Numbered from the stretch's first letter, positions 29,620-40,388 are shown. The stretch: 64,000 bases of DNA from Eutreptiella sp. 'Long Island Sound 2002' (GCA_964036045.1 OZ038384.1:30609771-30673770), one strand, 5' to 3'. Translations and numbers: made by a program. Notes: generated by a model not told the origin, from the letters alone.

Positions 29620-30276
29620 ATGGGCACTGGCCTGCCTGTACATTCGGGACGCATTTCCATTTCCAACTCGTCGGATGACAACCGAGTGTCCGCCTCATTT
29701 TCTGAAGACTTGACGATGATGGACCACTGGGACGTTGCGACTGCGACAAAAAATCAGGGCGCTACCCCTAAAGCGAATGAGCTGAGGGAATGGCAGCTTG
29801 GGTGGCGTCCGGCACAGGAGTGGAAAATGGTCGATATGGCGGCGCTCTTACAATGCAAGGGTTCTTTGCTGGCACCGCCTGCGATTAAGAGGAGGAACGA
29901 AGGAGTACATGCCCTTAGCCATACTGATCAGGGACTGCATATGGTGGTCCTAGCGCCGGTGCCTGTTGCAATGTCGGATGGACCCCCAGAGAGGACTCAC
30001 CAGGTCGTCACAGTGAGGTCTGTTGGACTGCGACCTGCGGTGCATTTGGTACTGGGACCTTCCAGCGCTGTTACCATCCAGGACCCGCTGGAGCCGGCTC
30101 TGGAGAGTGCTGAGGCATGCCCTTTTGATATGTGGGAAATGAACACCTTCGACAAGGTCTTCCTTTGGGAAAAAGCTGCACAAGTGGCAGCGGACGAGTT
30201 GAACGCGGGTAAACCTCTGAAACGCCCTTGCCTCGCTGATGGAATTGCTTCTAGCTCTGGGGCTGTAGCACCATGA
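29620..30276 (+). CDS. Unrecognised ORF of the RT element
   Basis: 218 codons from ATG 29620. It includes ELREWQLGWRPAQEWKMVDM, then HMVVLAPVPVAMSDGPPER and CPFDMWEMNTFDKVFLWEKA, and ends with TGA inside the ATGA that starts the next ORF. The overlapping stop-start suggests translational coupling or a former fusion. Function unknown. Confidence 0.45.
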   Translation: MGTGLPVHSGRISISNSSDDNRVSASFSEDLTMMDHWDVATATKNQGATPKANELREWQLGWRPAQEWKMVDMAALLQCKGSLLAPPAIKRRNEGVHALSHTDQGLHMVVLAPVPVAMSDGPPERTHQVVTVRSVGLRPAVHLVLGPSSAVTIQDPLEPALESAEACPFDMWEMNTFDKVFLWEKAAQVAADELNAGKPLKRPCLADGIASSSGAVAP

Positions 30277-31190
30277 CGAGTACAGGGACTTCGTTTTCTG
30301 CACTCTCTCCGACGCTGCGTGAACTTCTTCTACAACACGCACGAGAAGATTTGGAGAGGGCGCGAGCTATCAATGACCTGGAGCAGGCCGCTACCTTTCT
30401 GCGCTCCACTATTTGTGACGATCAGCGAATACTAGAAATGTCTACTACTGAGATTGACGAACCTCCGGTGACTCCTCGGACCTGTATTGCCTACATGAGC
30501 GACAGTCACAGTGGACAAGCAGATCCCCAGGCACCATCAGAGGCTGTTTGGTTAGAGGCAGGGTTACAGAGTAACGCTACTCTGGACTCCGACCCATTCT
30601 CCCCACTCTCCCCTTCCTCTTCTTCGACGCAACGGAGTGTGGATCCATCGGAAGATAGTGATAGAACCAATATGTCCTCTGCTCAATCAGAAAATCTGTT
30701 TGCGGGTCAGAAGAGTGTATGTCTTCCCATTTTGCGGTTTTTACAAGAATGTGCTACTGTTGATACATTTGCCAGCGTCTTGGCGAGGAACAGATCCCTG
30801 CGACCTCTAAGGGACGGCTATGCGGGGTCCAATGGAGTGAGGACATGGTCTGAAGTGACGCTGGCTGAAGTCCAGCAGTTTTGCGAATACGCCATTATCC
30901 TTGTGGAAATTATGCACAGTAGACGAGGCTTAGGATGTAGATTGACAGGCGGAGTAGAAGATTTTGTGCATGATGTTCTGGGCATCAACTGCATGCTATT
31001 TGGGAGCCCCTGGTCTGCAGGCCTGCCGATGTATGCAACAGATATTCCGGAGTGTCTATACTTTGACGGTGTTCAAGATAATGTTTTTGCAATGTCCGAC
31101 TCGACGAGGAAGTTTTTCCTGAGGTCTGATGTTGCACCCTTTGAATTCTCTGCAAAGGTGGAGGATCGCCTAAACGATCAGAATTTTTGA
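30273..31190 (+). CDS. Unrecognised ORF upstream of the RT, probably its N-terminal extension
   Basis: 305 codons: MTSTGTSFSALSPTLRELLL with a charged helix (REDLERARAINDLEQAATFL), a Ser-rich acidic linker, and a compact domain with LPILRFLQECATVDTFASVL and WSEVTLAEVQQFCEYAIILV. After a TGA at 31188 the same frame stays open for 60 codons (to GQEVWYWEMVYGNGG), reaching the RT ORF, which is open from 31259 in another frame. The RT polyprotein may therefore begin here and be interrupted by one stop and one shift. Confidence 0.45.
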   Translation: MTSTGTSFSALSPTLRELLLQHAREDLERARAINDLEQAATFLRSTICDDQRILEMSTTEIDEPPVTPRTCIAYMSDSHSGQADPQAPSEAVWLEAGLQSNATLDSDPFSPLSPSSSSTQRSVDPSEDSDRTNMSSAQSENLFAGQKSVCLPILRFLQECATVDTFASVLARNRSLRPLRDGYAGSNGVRTWSEVTLAEVQQFCEYAIILVEIMHSRRGLGCRLTGGVEDFVHDVLGINCMLFGSPWSAGLPMYATDIPECLYFDGVQDNVFAMSDSTRKFFLRSDVAPFEFSAKVEDRLNDQNF

Positions 31191-31258
31191 CTGTGCGTTT
31201 TACACAATAGGGAACACAATCGTGGAAGGAATGGTGTTTTACAAAAATTGGCCAATGA

Positions 31259-34200
31259 CGGCCGTGCTATACAATTCGGTGCACAATCCAAATTGAAGGT
31301 ACGTGCGTTCAACCAGAGCGCAACAGGCCAAGAAGTCTGGTACTGGGAGATGGTATATGGGAATGGTGGTTGATAGATGGAGGTAGGGCAGAAGTAGGGT
31401 GCAGTGTGGATGCTAGGAGTTTCGGTGTGGTTGTGAAGAACATCATTAAGTCCACAGGCTCAGGGGCATGGTACGGGCCTCTACCGGGTCGGGTGGGCTC
31501 AGATTCACCCTTTCCTACCAGGGAGGAGCAACTTGCCCTGCTTTCAGAATTTTGGGCGGCCTGGGATGAGGAAGCCGATGTGCGTGCACGACTTCTAAAA
31601 TTCCGGTGTGTAAAATGGGACATGCTTGTGGAGTCTCTTATGCGCAGCAACCAGCTGCTCAAGGACTGCCCTGATGCCCGACTGAGACGAGCTGTGCGCT
31701 TGTCACGCCTCTCCTTGGATACAATGACGATAGAAGATATATGGATCTATGTTATGGTGGGAGCATTCCTGCCGTATGTAGGTCAAGTTGGTTTTCTGCA
31801 GGGTCCGAGGGCACCTCTGGAGCGCTATAAGGAACATCTGTCCAGAGCCAAGTCACTCAGGAACATGTTCCTGGGCAACAGACACAGACGAATGAGGTGT
31901 CCGCTGGTGTTTGGGAAAACACCCTCCCTGTCTAAAGCACTAGCCAGAGTGGGGGGTCACCAAGCCTCGATGGTACTGTTGCAGAAGGTGGACCCGCCAC
32001 GAGAGGCGTTTAATGTCGAGTCGCACTTTGACAGTGTACTGCCCCCCACCCTGAATCAAATTGACCCAGCGAGAGGGTGGGGGACAGGCGAACTGCGATG
32101 GCGATGGAGCCTGCGGGAGGAGACTTCATCTGAAGTCAAAACACTGTCCCAACGTGTGAACGATGTACTCTGGAAGGTGAGGAGCAGTAAGGATACCGAC
32201 CAGGGAGTAGATGATCTGCTTGATTTGCTAACCTCTTCATTGGGGAAAATCCCAGGCCGCCTGTTTGATTCTTTCTTTCGCGCAGTCCAGGGTGTAGTGA
32301 AACACATGTGGGGTATTGAATTGCAACGTCGCTTTATCGTACGGGTTCCTACCTACCAGAGGCATACCATCAATGGCATTAAGAGGAGCCTCAGGTCACA
32401 GATTGCACAGCATGATGTACCGCAGACCCTCAAGGCATGGCTTTCCCTTGCATTGTCTGTTCTACCTTTGCAAGCCCATAAACTCAAAGATGTGAGGGGA
32501 GGGGCTGCCTTACGTACTGTTCGCATGACTGCAGACGAGCTGATCTCTGGCATTAAACTTGGAACCTACGACACGTCGCCTTTCCTTGTGGGAGGGCAGC
32601 AGCGAGCATGGGTGTTGAGAGAACCCTCTGAAGTTCAGCCACGTGTAGTGCAGGAGGTAAAGCGACAGCTCGCGCGAAGACAATGGCGACAATGCACATG
32701 TGCTGCATTGATGCGACAACATCCTGCCCTACAGAAGGATCTGGGCCATGTAGCCCTGCGCACTAGATCACAATGGGCATGTCTTTTCACTGACGAAGGG
32801 GCTGATACCCTCAGCAGCAATGCGCGTCAGTGTGTCATTCCTTCCATAGATGTGCTAGCAGCTCAGATGGAGCTGTTTAAGGCGTCCCTGCAACGCATGA
32901 CCGTACCCGCAGAGGGTTTTCTTCCTTCCGCATCTGGCATCTCTCCCTCTCTGACTTGTGCCTCTCTCTCCCTCTCCCCAATCCCTACCTCGCTCCCCAC
33001 GGCCCTGGCGTCTTCTTCCTGTGCGCTATACCCGCCTGTGTCAGCGAGTTCCTTGCTTTCCGGAGACGATATAGGACCTATTGTTGAATGGGTGCATAAT
33101 TTCTGTCTTGCGGACATCTCTGCGTATACACTGGAGTGCCCCACATTGGGCAGCGAACATGTTTCCGGGCTCTCTAAGCGCATATGGGACCTTCGCTTTC
33201 GCGTAGGGATTTGGGACAAAGAGCTCCACAGGATGTCTGGTGCATGCAGGGTGTTGGAAGAGGACCATGTGGTGGAATCCTACTTGGGAGGGGACCACTT
33301 TATTTTGTGGGGCGTGGCAGAGTCCAAAGCTGCTGCCCAAGCAGCGAATGTGTATGATACACTGACCTCTGCCCAAGCACATGGGATTGTGGACTGTGCG
33401 ATTCATCGCAATCTCCTGCGCAAAGGGTACGCAGATCTTTCCTGGGCTGCAACTCACATTAATTCGGTCTACACAAAACCGGAACCTCCACCTTCCCCTG
33501 GAGACGCTGTAGATTTAGACCCAGGCCCCCAACGCGAGCATCAGCGGCCACTTTTTGGCGCGCCCTCTATTTTTTCCATTTTAAAATGGAAGACAGTTGC
33601 CCGTGAGGCACATGCCATTGTTAAATGGCGCGATATTGTGTCCTTTAACCTCCAAATCCTGCGCTCGTACGCACCCCTCATGAGCAGGTCACTACCGCTC
33701 ATTGTCAGCGAAGTGTACGGGCAATTCCAGACATTGGGCATGCCGAGTATGGTAGGAGTACGTGATTTGCTGGGGTCCCTAGGCAGGTTCAATCCAGTCT
33801 GGGCCAGCGTCCGCCCCGATGAGGCGGACATGACGGATATGTTCTGGCATATCCCCGGCCCTGCATGAATTGTTTGAGCTTTTGGAGGGCGAGAAGCGCG
33901 GATGTGCGGAGTTTTTTGCACTGCATAAGTCTGGGGAGAAGGCCCTTGATCGCCTGGGTACAGCGAGTAGCGCTGACTTTAGGGTCATCTCCAGACAAGA
34001 ATTGCTGGACTTTGTTTCCTGGGACCTGCACCACAACATAGGGCTGGTGCTGGGCCCGCTATTGCTGAAACAAGGCGATCGGGGCGTCCCGATCGGTGGG
34101 CATTTGTCGGCGCAGCTTGCTGAACTCTGGGCACTTGCCCGTGAGCTTAAATATATTTTTGGAAAGCACCGGTCTGATCTTGTCAAGACGTGGGATCATA

Positions 34201-35207
34201 CATTGCGTAAAGGTGAGGAAGGTGCACCAGCGTCCCTGTCCGATATCCGTCTGTGTGTCCGGGAACCCATGGAAGTTTGTCACCCGTCCTGCATGGGGCT
34301 ACAGAAACTGGGCAGGGTACTCGGGAGCACAGACCGACCCTTTCTGCACAGCAGTACTTTGCGTACTGATGGATTCGGAGGGTGGTGGGGACCTACTGAT
34401 GCCTCCTTCGGGTACCTGGACGTGCACGGAGTGCAGGTTGATGTGCTGGTGACCTCCCTCTGGGCCGGAGCGCCGGATGGGCGCATGGGTACTATTATGG
34501 CGAGTGCACCCCCCCCGAGACAGGGCGCGGCTTCGCGAGTTCTTTCGGGAACTGGAGCCTATGGACTTCGTGGTGAGCGAGGCCCGTCGACGGTGGTGGG
34601 GGTGGGCGACACGCCCATCCGACCCGGCTGTCCCCGTGTCCACCAGCCCAGGCATTCTTTTCTCACGTTTTCGTGATAACATCTACACCATTTTTATGAA
34701 CATCCACCCTGCCCTGTTCCCTCGCGTTCGTCATGCGGCGAAACATTTCCTGGACTGTTTGTATTGAGTTCCCCTGAAATGGGAACCTACAGATTTACGG
34801 GTATCCTGGGGAGAGTGTTCATGGAAACCCCTCCCCTTGGGCTTCTCTTTGACCAGGAAAGGGGTCATCTGGGACATCGCTGAGGGTGATGAGCTTGGCG
34901 AGTGGCTCAGGTGGGTCCCAGCCCGCTCAGCCAATGCGAGCTTTACGCTGGCGTCTATGCTGCCGTCCCTGTTTCTCAAGTCACTGTGGTATGCGGGTCC
35001 ACTGCAGATGTGCAGGCCAATTTTCGCTCCGTCCTCTGGGGCGTAGGCTGGCACTCTTACCCCAAACATTGGTGGTTGCCCTGTCTCACACGCTTTCCGC
35101 GGAAGTATAACCTTCTACAGGTGTTTTCCTTGGGATCTGTTACCACGTTGGTTCGGGAGGGCAAACGGGCGGCAGCGACCAGCGGCTCGGGAGTGGTTTC
35201 ATCTTAG
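31259..35207 (+). pseudogene. Penelope-like reverse transcriptase, copy iv, with RFRDN motif C
   Basis: An 832-codon frame (31370-33868) holds a long N-terminal region with C-x-C (QCTCAALMRQHP, 32693-32701) and a DK motif (VGIWDKELHRMSGAC, 33215). It ends in motif A EADMTDMFWHIP (Asp at 33827). A one-base shift in CCCCGGCCC joins the next frame: LLDFVSWDLHHNIGL then motif B GVPIGGHLSAQLAELWALAR (34083). About 180 residues follow before motif C, including LRTDGFGGWWGPTDASFGYL. Motif C is FSRFRDNIYTIF (34666-34680). The thumb continues past a TGA (34765; Gly in copy iii) with LKWEPTDLRVSWGECSWKP, then KHWWLPCLTRF. Breaks fall mostly in C runs. No GIY-YIG or RNase H. Confidence 0.65.
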
Positions 35208-35632
35208 GATGTTTCAGCGCATGCTGTGCAGTCCCATTGATTTGTGGTGCCAGTGTGAGTGCTTTGTGTCGAGCGACATATATTACTGCACGTATGGCCC
35301 TGTGTGAACGCATAGTCAGCGTGTTTTTTGACATAAATCAGGTTGAGTTTGGTATGGAAACGAAAGGCGGGTCAGGTGCCACACAAAACGAGAGTAGACA
35401 GGATCCATGGGCGCCAAGGGTCGAATATGGTGTGTGCCCGGGACCACAGGTGCCTACCGATGATGAAATGTCGTTGTTGTCCTTACGTATTTGTGTGCCG
35501 AGGGCAATCAGCCTGACCTTGGGCCACCAGAACATCCTGTCCACTGTTGCATTGTTTGTTTGCACTAGCCTCATGGGCATGGCCGTGTTTGTGTGAGGAG
35601 TTTTTGTACTTGTGCTCGCCCCTTGCAGCCTG
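35194..35632 (+). repeat. Right direct repeat of RT element iv
   Basis: Uninterrupted 439-bp copy, TGGTTTCATCTTAGGATG to TTGCAGCCTG. It shows the empty site of transposon C. The RT frame runs into it and stops at TAG 35205-35207; the left repeat has CAG there, which would let the frame continue. Confidence 0.8.
35237..35596 (+). CDS. Small ORF with two hydrophobic segments, inside the direct repeat
   Basis: 119 codons, shown from an alternative start; the open frame extends upstream through SGFILGCFSACCAVPLICG. Middle part: TARMALCERIVSVFFDINQV, then a hydrophilic NESRQDPWAPR. The end is NILSTVALFVCTSLMGMAVF. The first and last segments could span a membrane. The left repeat keeps the frame with an in-frame 3-nt indel and several substitutions, so it was under coding constraint or is recent. 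May be the C-terminal end of the RT polyprotein instead of a separate gene. Confidence 0.4.
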   Translation: MICGASVSALCRATYITARMALCERIVSVFFDINQVEFGMETKGGSGATQNESRQDPWAPRVEYGVCPGPQVPTDDEMSLLSLRICVPRAISLTLGHQNILSTVALFVCTSLMGMAVFV

Positions 35633-36194
35633 CACCCACCCCTAACACATAGCATTGTGTGCATATAATTGCATGAAAACAAGCAATTAGCCCTAAATGA
35701 ACCCACGGTGCGGCTCAATGAGCCCCAACTGCACAAGTCTGGGCGAACCACAGGTACAGACAGAATGCAAGAAGAAACATCCGGGGAAAACACTCTGTTT
35801 TTGACTCCCAAAAGAGGCAAAATGCCTTGACCGTTTCAGTAAATCAGTTGATCGCTAGTGTATTGTGGTGAACGATGCCCACTTGAAACGTTTTTTTGAG
35901 TTCGACCTCAGGGACAATGTGTTTTTCGCTTTGGCAAGCCTCATTCTCCGTCAGGGGGCCAAGGGGGTGCCAATCGCGGTTCGTATCGGCGCAGGTTGCT
36001 GAGCTGTGGGCCCGATGGAAAAAACACGCCCGGCTTATGGGGCCAAAACGCGATTGTGATAGTTTCGAAGCGAGGTGGACACACGACATGGAGACACATG
36101 CCCCCTCTGCTTATTTCTGCTAAATTCACTCCCCTCACACGCCCCCCCCCCCCCCCCGCCAGGATGTCCTGGCACCAACGATGTGCAGTAGGCA

Positions 36195-36310
36195 TAGGGG
36201 GGGGTCGGAATCTCCGTGTGCCGCCCTGTTTTGTGCCGTGCCGTGCCGTGCCGCCTATGGGGGGGGGGAGGCAAAGAGGCCTTGTGCCGTGCCGTGCCAA
36301 GTGTTCCTAC
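36195..36310. repeat. Dispersed repeat with GTGCCGTGCC units (first of two)
   Basis: TCGGAATCTCCGTGTGCCGC, then CCTGTTTTGTGCCGTGCCGT and GAGGCCTTGTGCC. The second copy is at 36890-36985. Both are next to G/C homopolymers. They flank about 590 bp of AT-rich DNA without a gene, so they may bound an insertion inside copy iii. Confidence 0.6.
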
Positions 36311-36889
36311 CCAACAAGATCCTTTGTAGAGGCACACATGTATCAGTGGTTCAGATTTGGACGGCATGTTGCTCTTTTTCGTGACTATTGCATTTGCAAC
36401 TTTTTGTGTGTTGTCTCTTGGTGTTGCACCATGTGTTTTCCAACTCATTCATGACTTTAATTCAATTAGTAATGTGAATCAATTGTGATCATTGCATGGT
36501 GTTGTTGAAGATGTGAGATGCTTTATGTTGCTAAATTTCGACTTGTCATCATGCGACGCAAGTTTTTTTCAGAAGTTTGCATGGATTGTTGCGTTGCTTT
36601 TGCTTGCATGTCTCTCCATCTCACTTTGTGCCATTTGACGAATATTTTGGAATAATTTCTCATGCATTATGGGACATGGAGTTCAATGCAATTATTAATG
36701 TGAATCGATTGTCAACATGGTACGTTGTCAACAATATCCACCCAGGGACCACCAGGAAATGCTAGCATTGGGCCCGAGACAAGAAAACAAATGCGTTGGG
36801 CCCATATGTATGTGACTGGCACTCCATAGTGGTCGTCTCTAAGGGCCCGTTCCGGGTAGGGTCGGGCGAGGTAGGAATAGGGAGGGGGG

Positions 36890-36985
36890 GGTGTCGGAAT
36901 CTCCGTGTGCCGCCCTGTTTTGTGCCGTGCCGTGCCGCCATGGGGGGGGGGGGGGGCAACGAGGCCTTGTGCCACGGAACGCCTA
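36890..36985. repeat. Dispersed repeat with GTGCCGTGCC units (second of two)
   Basis: Near-identical to 36195-36310 in the same orientation. Confidence 0.6.
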
Positions 36986-38279
36986 CTGCACGATGCAAGG
37001 GTTCATTCTTGGACCCACAGACCTCTCAGCCTCTCCGAGTTGTGGTCCAGAGAAGACAGTTTGCAGTCGTATGTTGAGGGTACGACAACCCCACCTTGTG
37101 TCTTGGGATAGTCTGCATTCCCAAGGATTCCTTGGGTGGTGTGCCCCTGTGGACTCCATGACGGCCCTTTTGCAAGTGGGAGATGTCTCTGTTTTGTTCA
37201 TTGAATCTACACCCTGGGATCGAGCGCCTGAGGGTTGGTTGACTACGATTTTATAACATACACCGCAACAGGACAAACAATCAAGTAGTGGAACACCTAA
37301 AAGGTTTTGAAGTGCTTGGAGGTGTGGTCGGTGAGTTGCCCCCCCCCCCCCCCCCTCAATGGTGCACCTCAGATTCCTCAAATGGTTACCAATCATTGCC
37401 GTTTGTCTTGCTGGGGCGGTACAGAGATAATATCTTTTTGCTTATGTCGGGGGTCCTCCCTCACCTACAACCGTGGGTTGAATTTGGGGTGGCTGGCTTT
37501 CTCCACTGCATTTATGGCATCTCACTGAAGTGGGAACCTCATCCCATAGGCAGCGTCACATGGGGAGAATGCATGCTCCGGGTACTCCCAAACCGGATGT
37601 CAATGCTGCAAAGGTGTTTGTTTGTCACTTTCTGGGTTCAGCACCTCGAATGATTTGGCTGATGCGGAATGGAATAAGTGGGTCAATCCCCTGTCCCCCA
37701 ATTCAAAATTGGTTGGGCAATCACTCCTGCCTGCAATTTCATCAATTGCTTGTGGTTTGCATGGGACTCCGAGGATGTACTCTTGAATGTCCGGTCCCTG
37801 GTATGGGGTCCCTTTATAGACAAGTCCCAGGGTCTTGGTGGAAACAACGCATCCGTTTTTTATTTGATTTCTGGGATCGACATCATTTTTTCCCATTTGA
37901 ATTGATTCATGATTGGCCTCGGGCTAGGGCACTGCAGATGGAGGGACAGGCAGCACCGGGTCATGGTGAGGTGACACCGACTGCAACGACTCCCTGTGGT
38001 GCCCCGTGCTGCCAGAATTCGGGTTTAGAGGGAAATGATGGAGTGGGAGGGTGTGGGAATTTTTCTCTTTTGTCGCTTCACGTGTATGTATGTTTGGTTG
38101 TTTTTCTGGCATTGCTTATGCTTTTGGTACACAAGGCTGTGCGTTGTCGACATGTCAAAATGTGCATGGGTGATGGTAGACACAAGGCAGCACGCAGACA
38201 CAATGTGATGACATGTCCCGGGGTTTTTTGGTCCTGGTTTTTGTCTGAAGGTATGTATCCTAGATGCTTTGTTGTGCTT

Positions 38280-40388
38280 TGAGTCTTTGGAACAGCCGAA
38301 GGTGATTTGTTTGAATGTTACCTTCTGACACTTTCGGCCTATTGATGCATGTTTAAGCGAGGATTTGTTCTCCTGCACCGTTTCTCGCCGTGCTTGCTCA
38401 TTGCTCATTGGGTACTATGGGGGGTGCTACAATTCCGTGTGCCATGCCAAATACCATGCTGGGGTGCCATGCGGGTTGGTGAAATGATGAGCTTGCAGCA
38501 AGAATGAGGGCCACGCGAAGTACCACACTGGAAGATGAGAGTTCACACTAGGCAAGGAGTGACGGTGACAAGAAGATGAAGGAGCAGATGAATCATCTAT
38601 TGCAAGGCGGTAGGATGTACGTGGGGTTCAAGTAGCATAATGAACCTCTCAAATGGGACTTTGAATCTATGTTGACCCAGTCCCAACACTCATGCGCACA
38701 CATGCTTACGGCATGTCCAAAGTGCATGTCTTGTGAAAGAAAGTCGTGAGCAAGTTGAGCATATTAAGGGGCGTGTTGGATACTAATGATTATGTTCCTG
38801 CAGCACAACATGCAAGGGCCACGTACCAAGAGGAAATGCTGAACAAAAAATATAGAAAAATTGGATGCTTCTTTTTTCATACTTTTTCAAAGGAGCACTT
38901 CACCACTGCAATCAATCAACTTCAATTTTCCTTCCAATCCTACCTTTTGCATTTTTTTCAGAGTATTTTTCGCCCTCTTGACTGTGCGTGGTGCTCCAAC
39001 CTCCCCCTCTTATGGGCCCATGTGGGGCTTGTGATCTAGAGTAGGGTTGTGTTGTAGCAGATGACGCACAAAAGAATGCAAATCGGGGCATTCCTGTGCG
39101 TCTTTGGATACCACCTTTGGTGGTATCCCCATTGGGTACTGGTCTGTTAAGGTGTAGGTAATCCTCCATTTGGACACGCGATGCTACAGTAAACGTTGCC
39201 ACCAATTAACTAGGTAACTTGCCCGATGCATATTGGCATAAGAGAGTTGTAGTCACAAGCATGCATGTACCAAGAGGGCGACAGTTCAGGCACGTATCAA
39301 ATTTAGGGCCCCTGTACATAGGCGGTTGTCCTTCGGCGCCGCAAAGGTGCATTAACTTGAATGACTTGTCCAGTGGGCCTGCCCACCATGCGTGTAACAT
39401 TGTTTCATTGCTTATCATCACTTTGAGGTTGCTTTCGATGAGATTTTGTGTGCCCAATACTTTCCTTAGTGAGCAAATTCATTCCACCAGCTATGCTACT
39501 TGGGGTGTTTGGAAGTAGCCTTTCCGCATTGGATTGAGCAGCCGTTCTTTTTGGTGAGCCCTCTGTGATCCCTTAAGGGGTAGTCAAGTTAACCCATGAA
39601 GTTGCCTATCAAGAGGAAGAGAGCCATTTCTCGCCATCTTAGAATCCACTGGTTCAAAAAGCCTCGAATAGTGGGTAATATGACACTTGCGGTTCTATGA
39701 CAAACCTTGTTGGCTAGGCCACCTAGCCACCTAGCTAGCCGTTGTTGGCTCGGTAGTTCAAGCCGTCAGTGGTTTGCCAACCAAGACAAAGGAGGTGTTT
39801 CCGGCCCCGGCTAGCTGCGGCTGGATGCTTTGAGCCCACTATGTCAGCTGACCTGGCCAGCCAGCCAGCCAGCCAGCCAGCCACCTGGCCGGCCAGGTCA
39901 GCAACCGCGCTAGAAACCGTCGGCCGGGTTGCCGGGCGCAACCATCCTGAGCCATAAAAAATTCGTAATTAGAAAAACAATAAATCTGATTCCCATGTTG
40001 TGTTGCATGCAATGGCAAAGGAGCAACTTTTTCACAATGCCTCGAAAAATCTTTTGGGGGATGTGCATGGCTAAACAGTGAGCGGCGCACCAATATTTTG
40101 GGTTGCATAGTGTTCTTTGAAGAAGTTTCTCAAGAACATTCCAGTGGAGAGAATTCAACAAGACCCACCACCGATGGTGATTGAAGCCGATGACAGGGAC
40201 TAGCCACTAGGGGGGGCTAGGGGTGCGTTACCACCCCTCAAGGGGTGGTTGGCAGGATCCCTTCCTCGTTCCGCGGAATATGAAGGTAACCTTTTTGCCA
40301 TGCATGCACAAATGGTGAATACTTGTGTTGAAATGTCTTGTTGTTGTGAGGCAGCTTGGGGCTTGGAGCTACTTGAAGGGAATGAAAT
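38280..40388. other. Intergenic stretch without a recognised gene
   Basis: Contains only short ORFs. Two minus-strand ones (38912-39205 and 39206-39457, the latter with KFDTCLNCRPLGTCMLVTTT) abut and could be decayed transposon exons, but nothing was recognised. A (CCAG)n/(CTAG)-rich block lies at 39715-39905. The GH16 promoter should be at the right end; no clear TATA box was found. Confidence 0.4.
39853..39902. repeat. Short CCAG repeat and inverted GGCCAG blocks
   Basis: Five CCAG units between CTGGCCAGCC and CTGGCCGGCCAGG, so a stem is possible. Confidence 0.6.

Larger units (their letters stand above)
28208..35193 (+). mobile_element. Penelope-like retroelement iv, flanked by 439-bp direct repeats
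   Basis: About 7 kb between the direct repeats at 22324/28065-28207 and 35194-35632. It contains a chain of same-strand ORFs: a small Cys/His ORF, Pro-rich and coiled-coil ORFs, two ORFs overlapping by ATGA at 30273-30276, and a long RT. The arrangement is like the pseudo-LTRs formed by Penelope-like elements in partial tandem, or like true LTRs. No integrase, protease or RNase H motif was seen, and no target-site duplication around the outer repeat ends. Confidence 0.6.
35830..37950 (+). pseudogene. Penelope-like reverse transcriptase, copy iii, RYRDN motif C
   Basis: Begins with NDAHLKRFFEFDLRDNVFFA then LRQGAKGVPI (motif B start); after a shift SAQVAELWARWKKHARLMG. An insertion or intron (36120-37000) with duplicated GTGCCGTGCC-rich blocks follows. 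The coding sequence resumes with LHSQGFLGWCAPVDSMTALL, the same B-to-C insert as copy iv, then LPFVLLGRYRDNIFLLM (37418-37432). After that come FLHCIYGISLKWEPHPIGSV and TWGEC. Downstream frames give VRSLVWGPF and DKSQGLGGN, matching the copy iv C-terminus. Motif A is missing. Copy iii lies immediately after the right direct repeat, as expected for a tandem, truncated element. Confidence 0.6.

Noticed and set aside
33840-33875. Programmed frameshift inside the RT between motifs A and B
   Set aside because: The break is at a C4 run with no slippery heptamer or downstream pseudoknot that I can see, other breaks follow the same homopolymer pattern, and other copies do not share this one.
11699-34767. 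Reassigned stop codons (in-frame TAG, TAA and TGA in otherwise open transposase and RT genes)
   Set aside because: Homologous copies have different residues at these places (TGG at one TAG, GGA at one TGA, Gln at another TAG), and all three stops occur. That is random nonsense mutation, not a code change; the GH16 gene has none.
22324-35632. Classical LTR retrotransposon (Copia or Gypsy)
   Set aside because: No protease, RNase H, integrase zinc finger or primer-binding site was seen, and the RT motifs are Penelope-like. The direct repeats alone are not enough.
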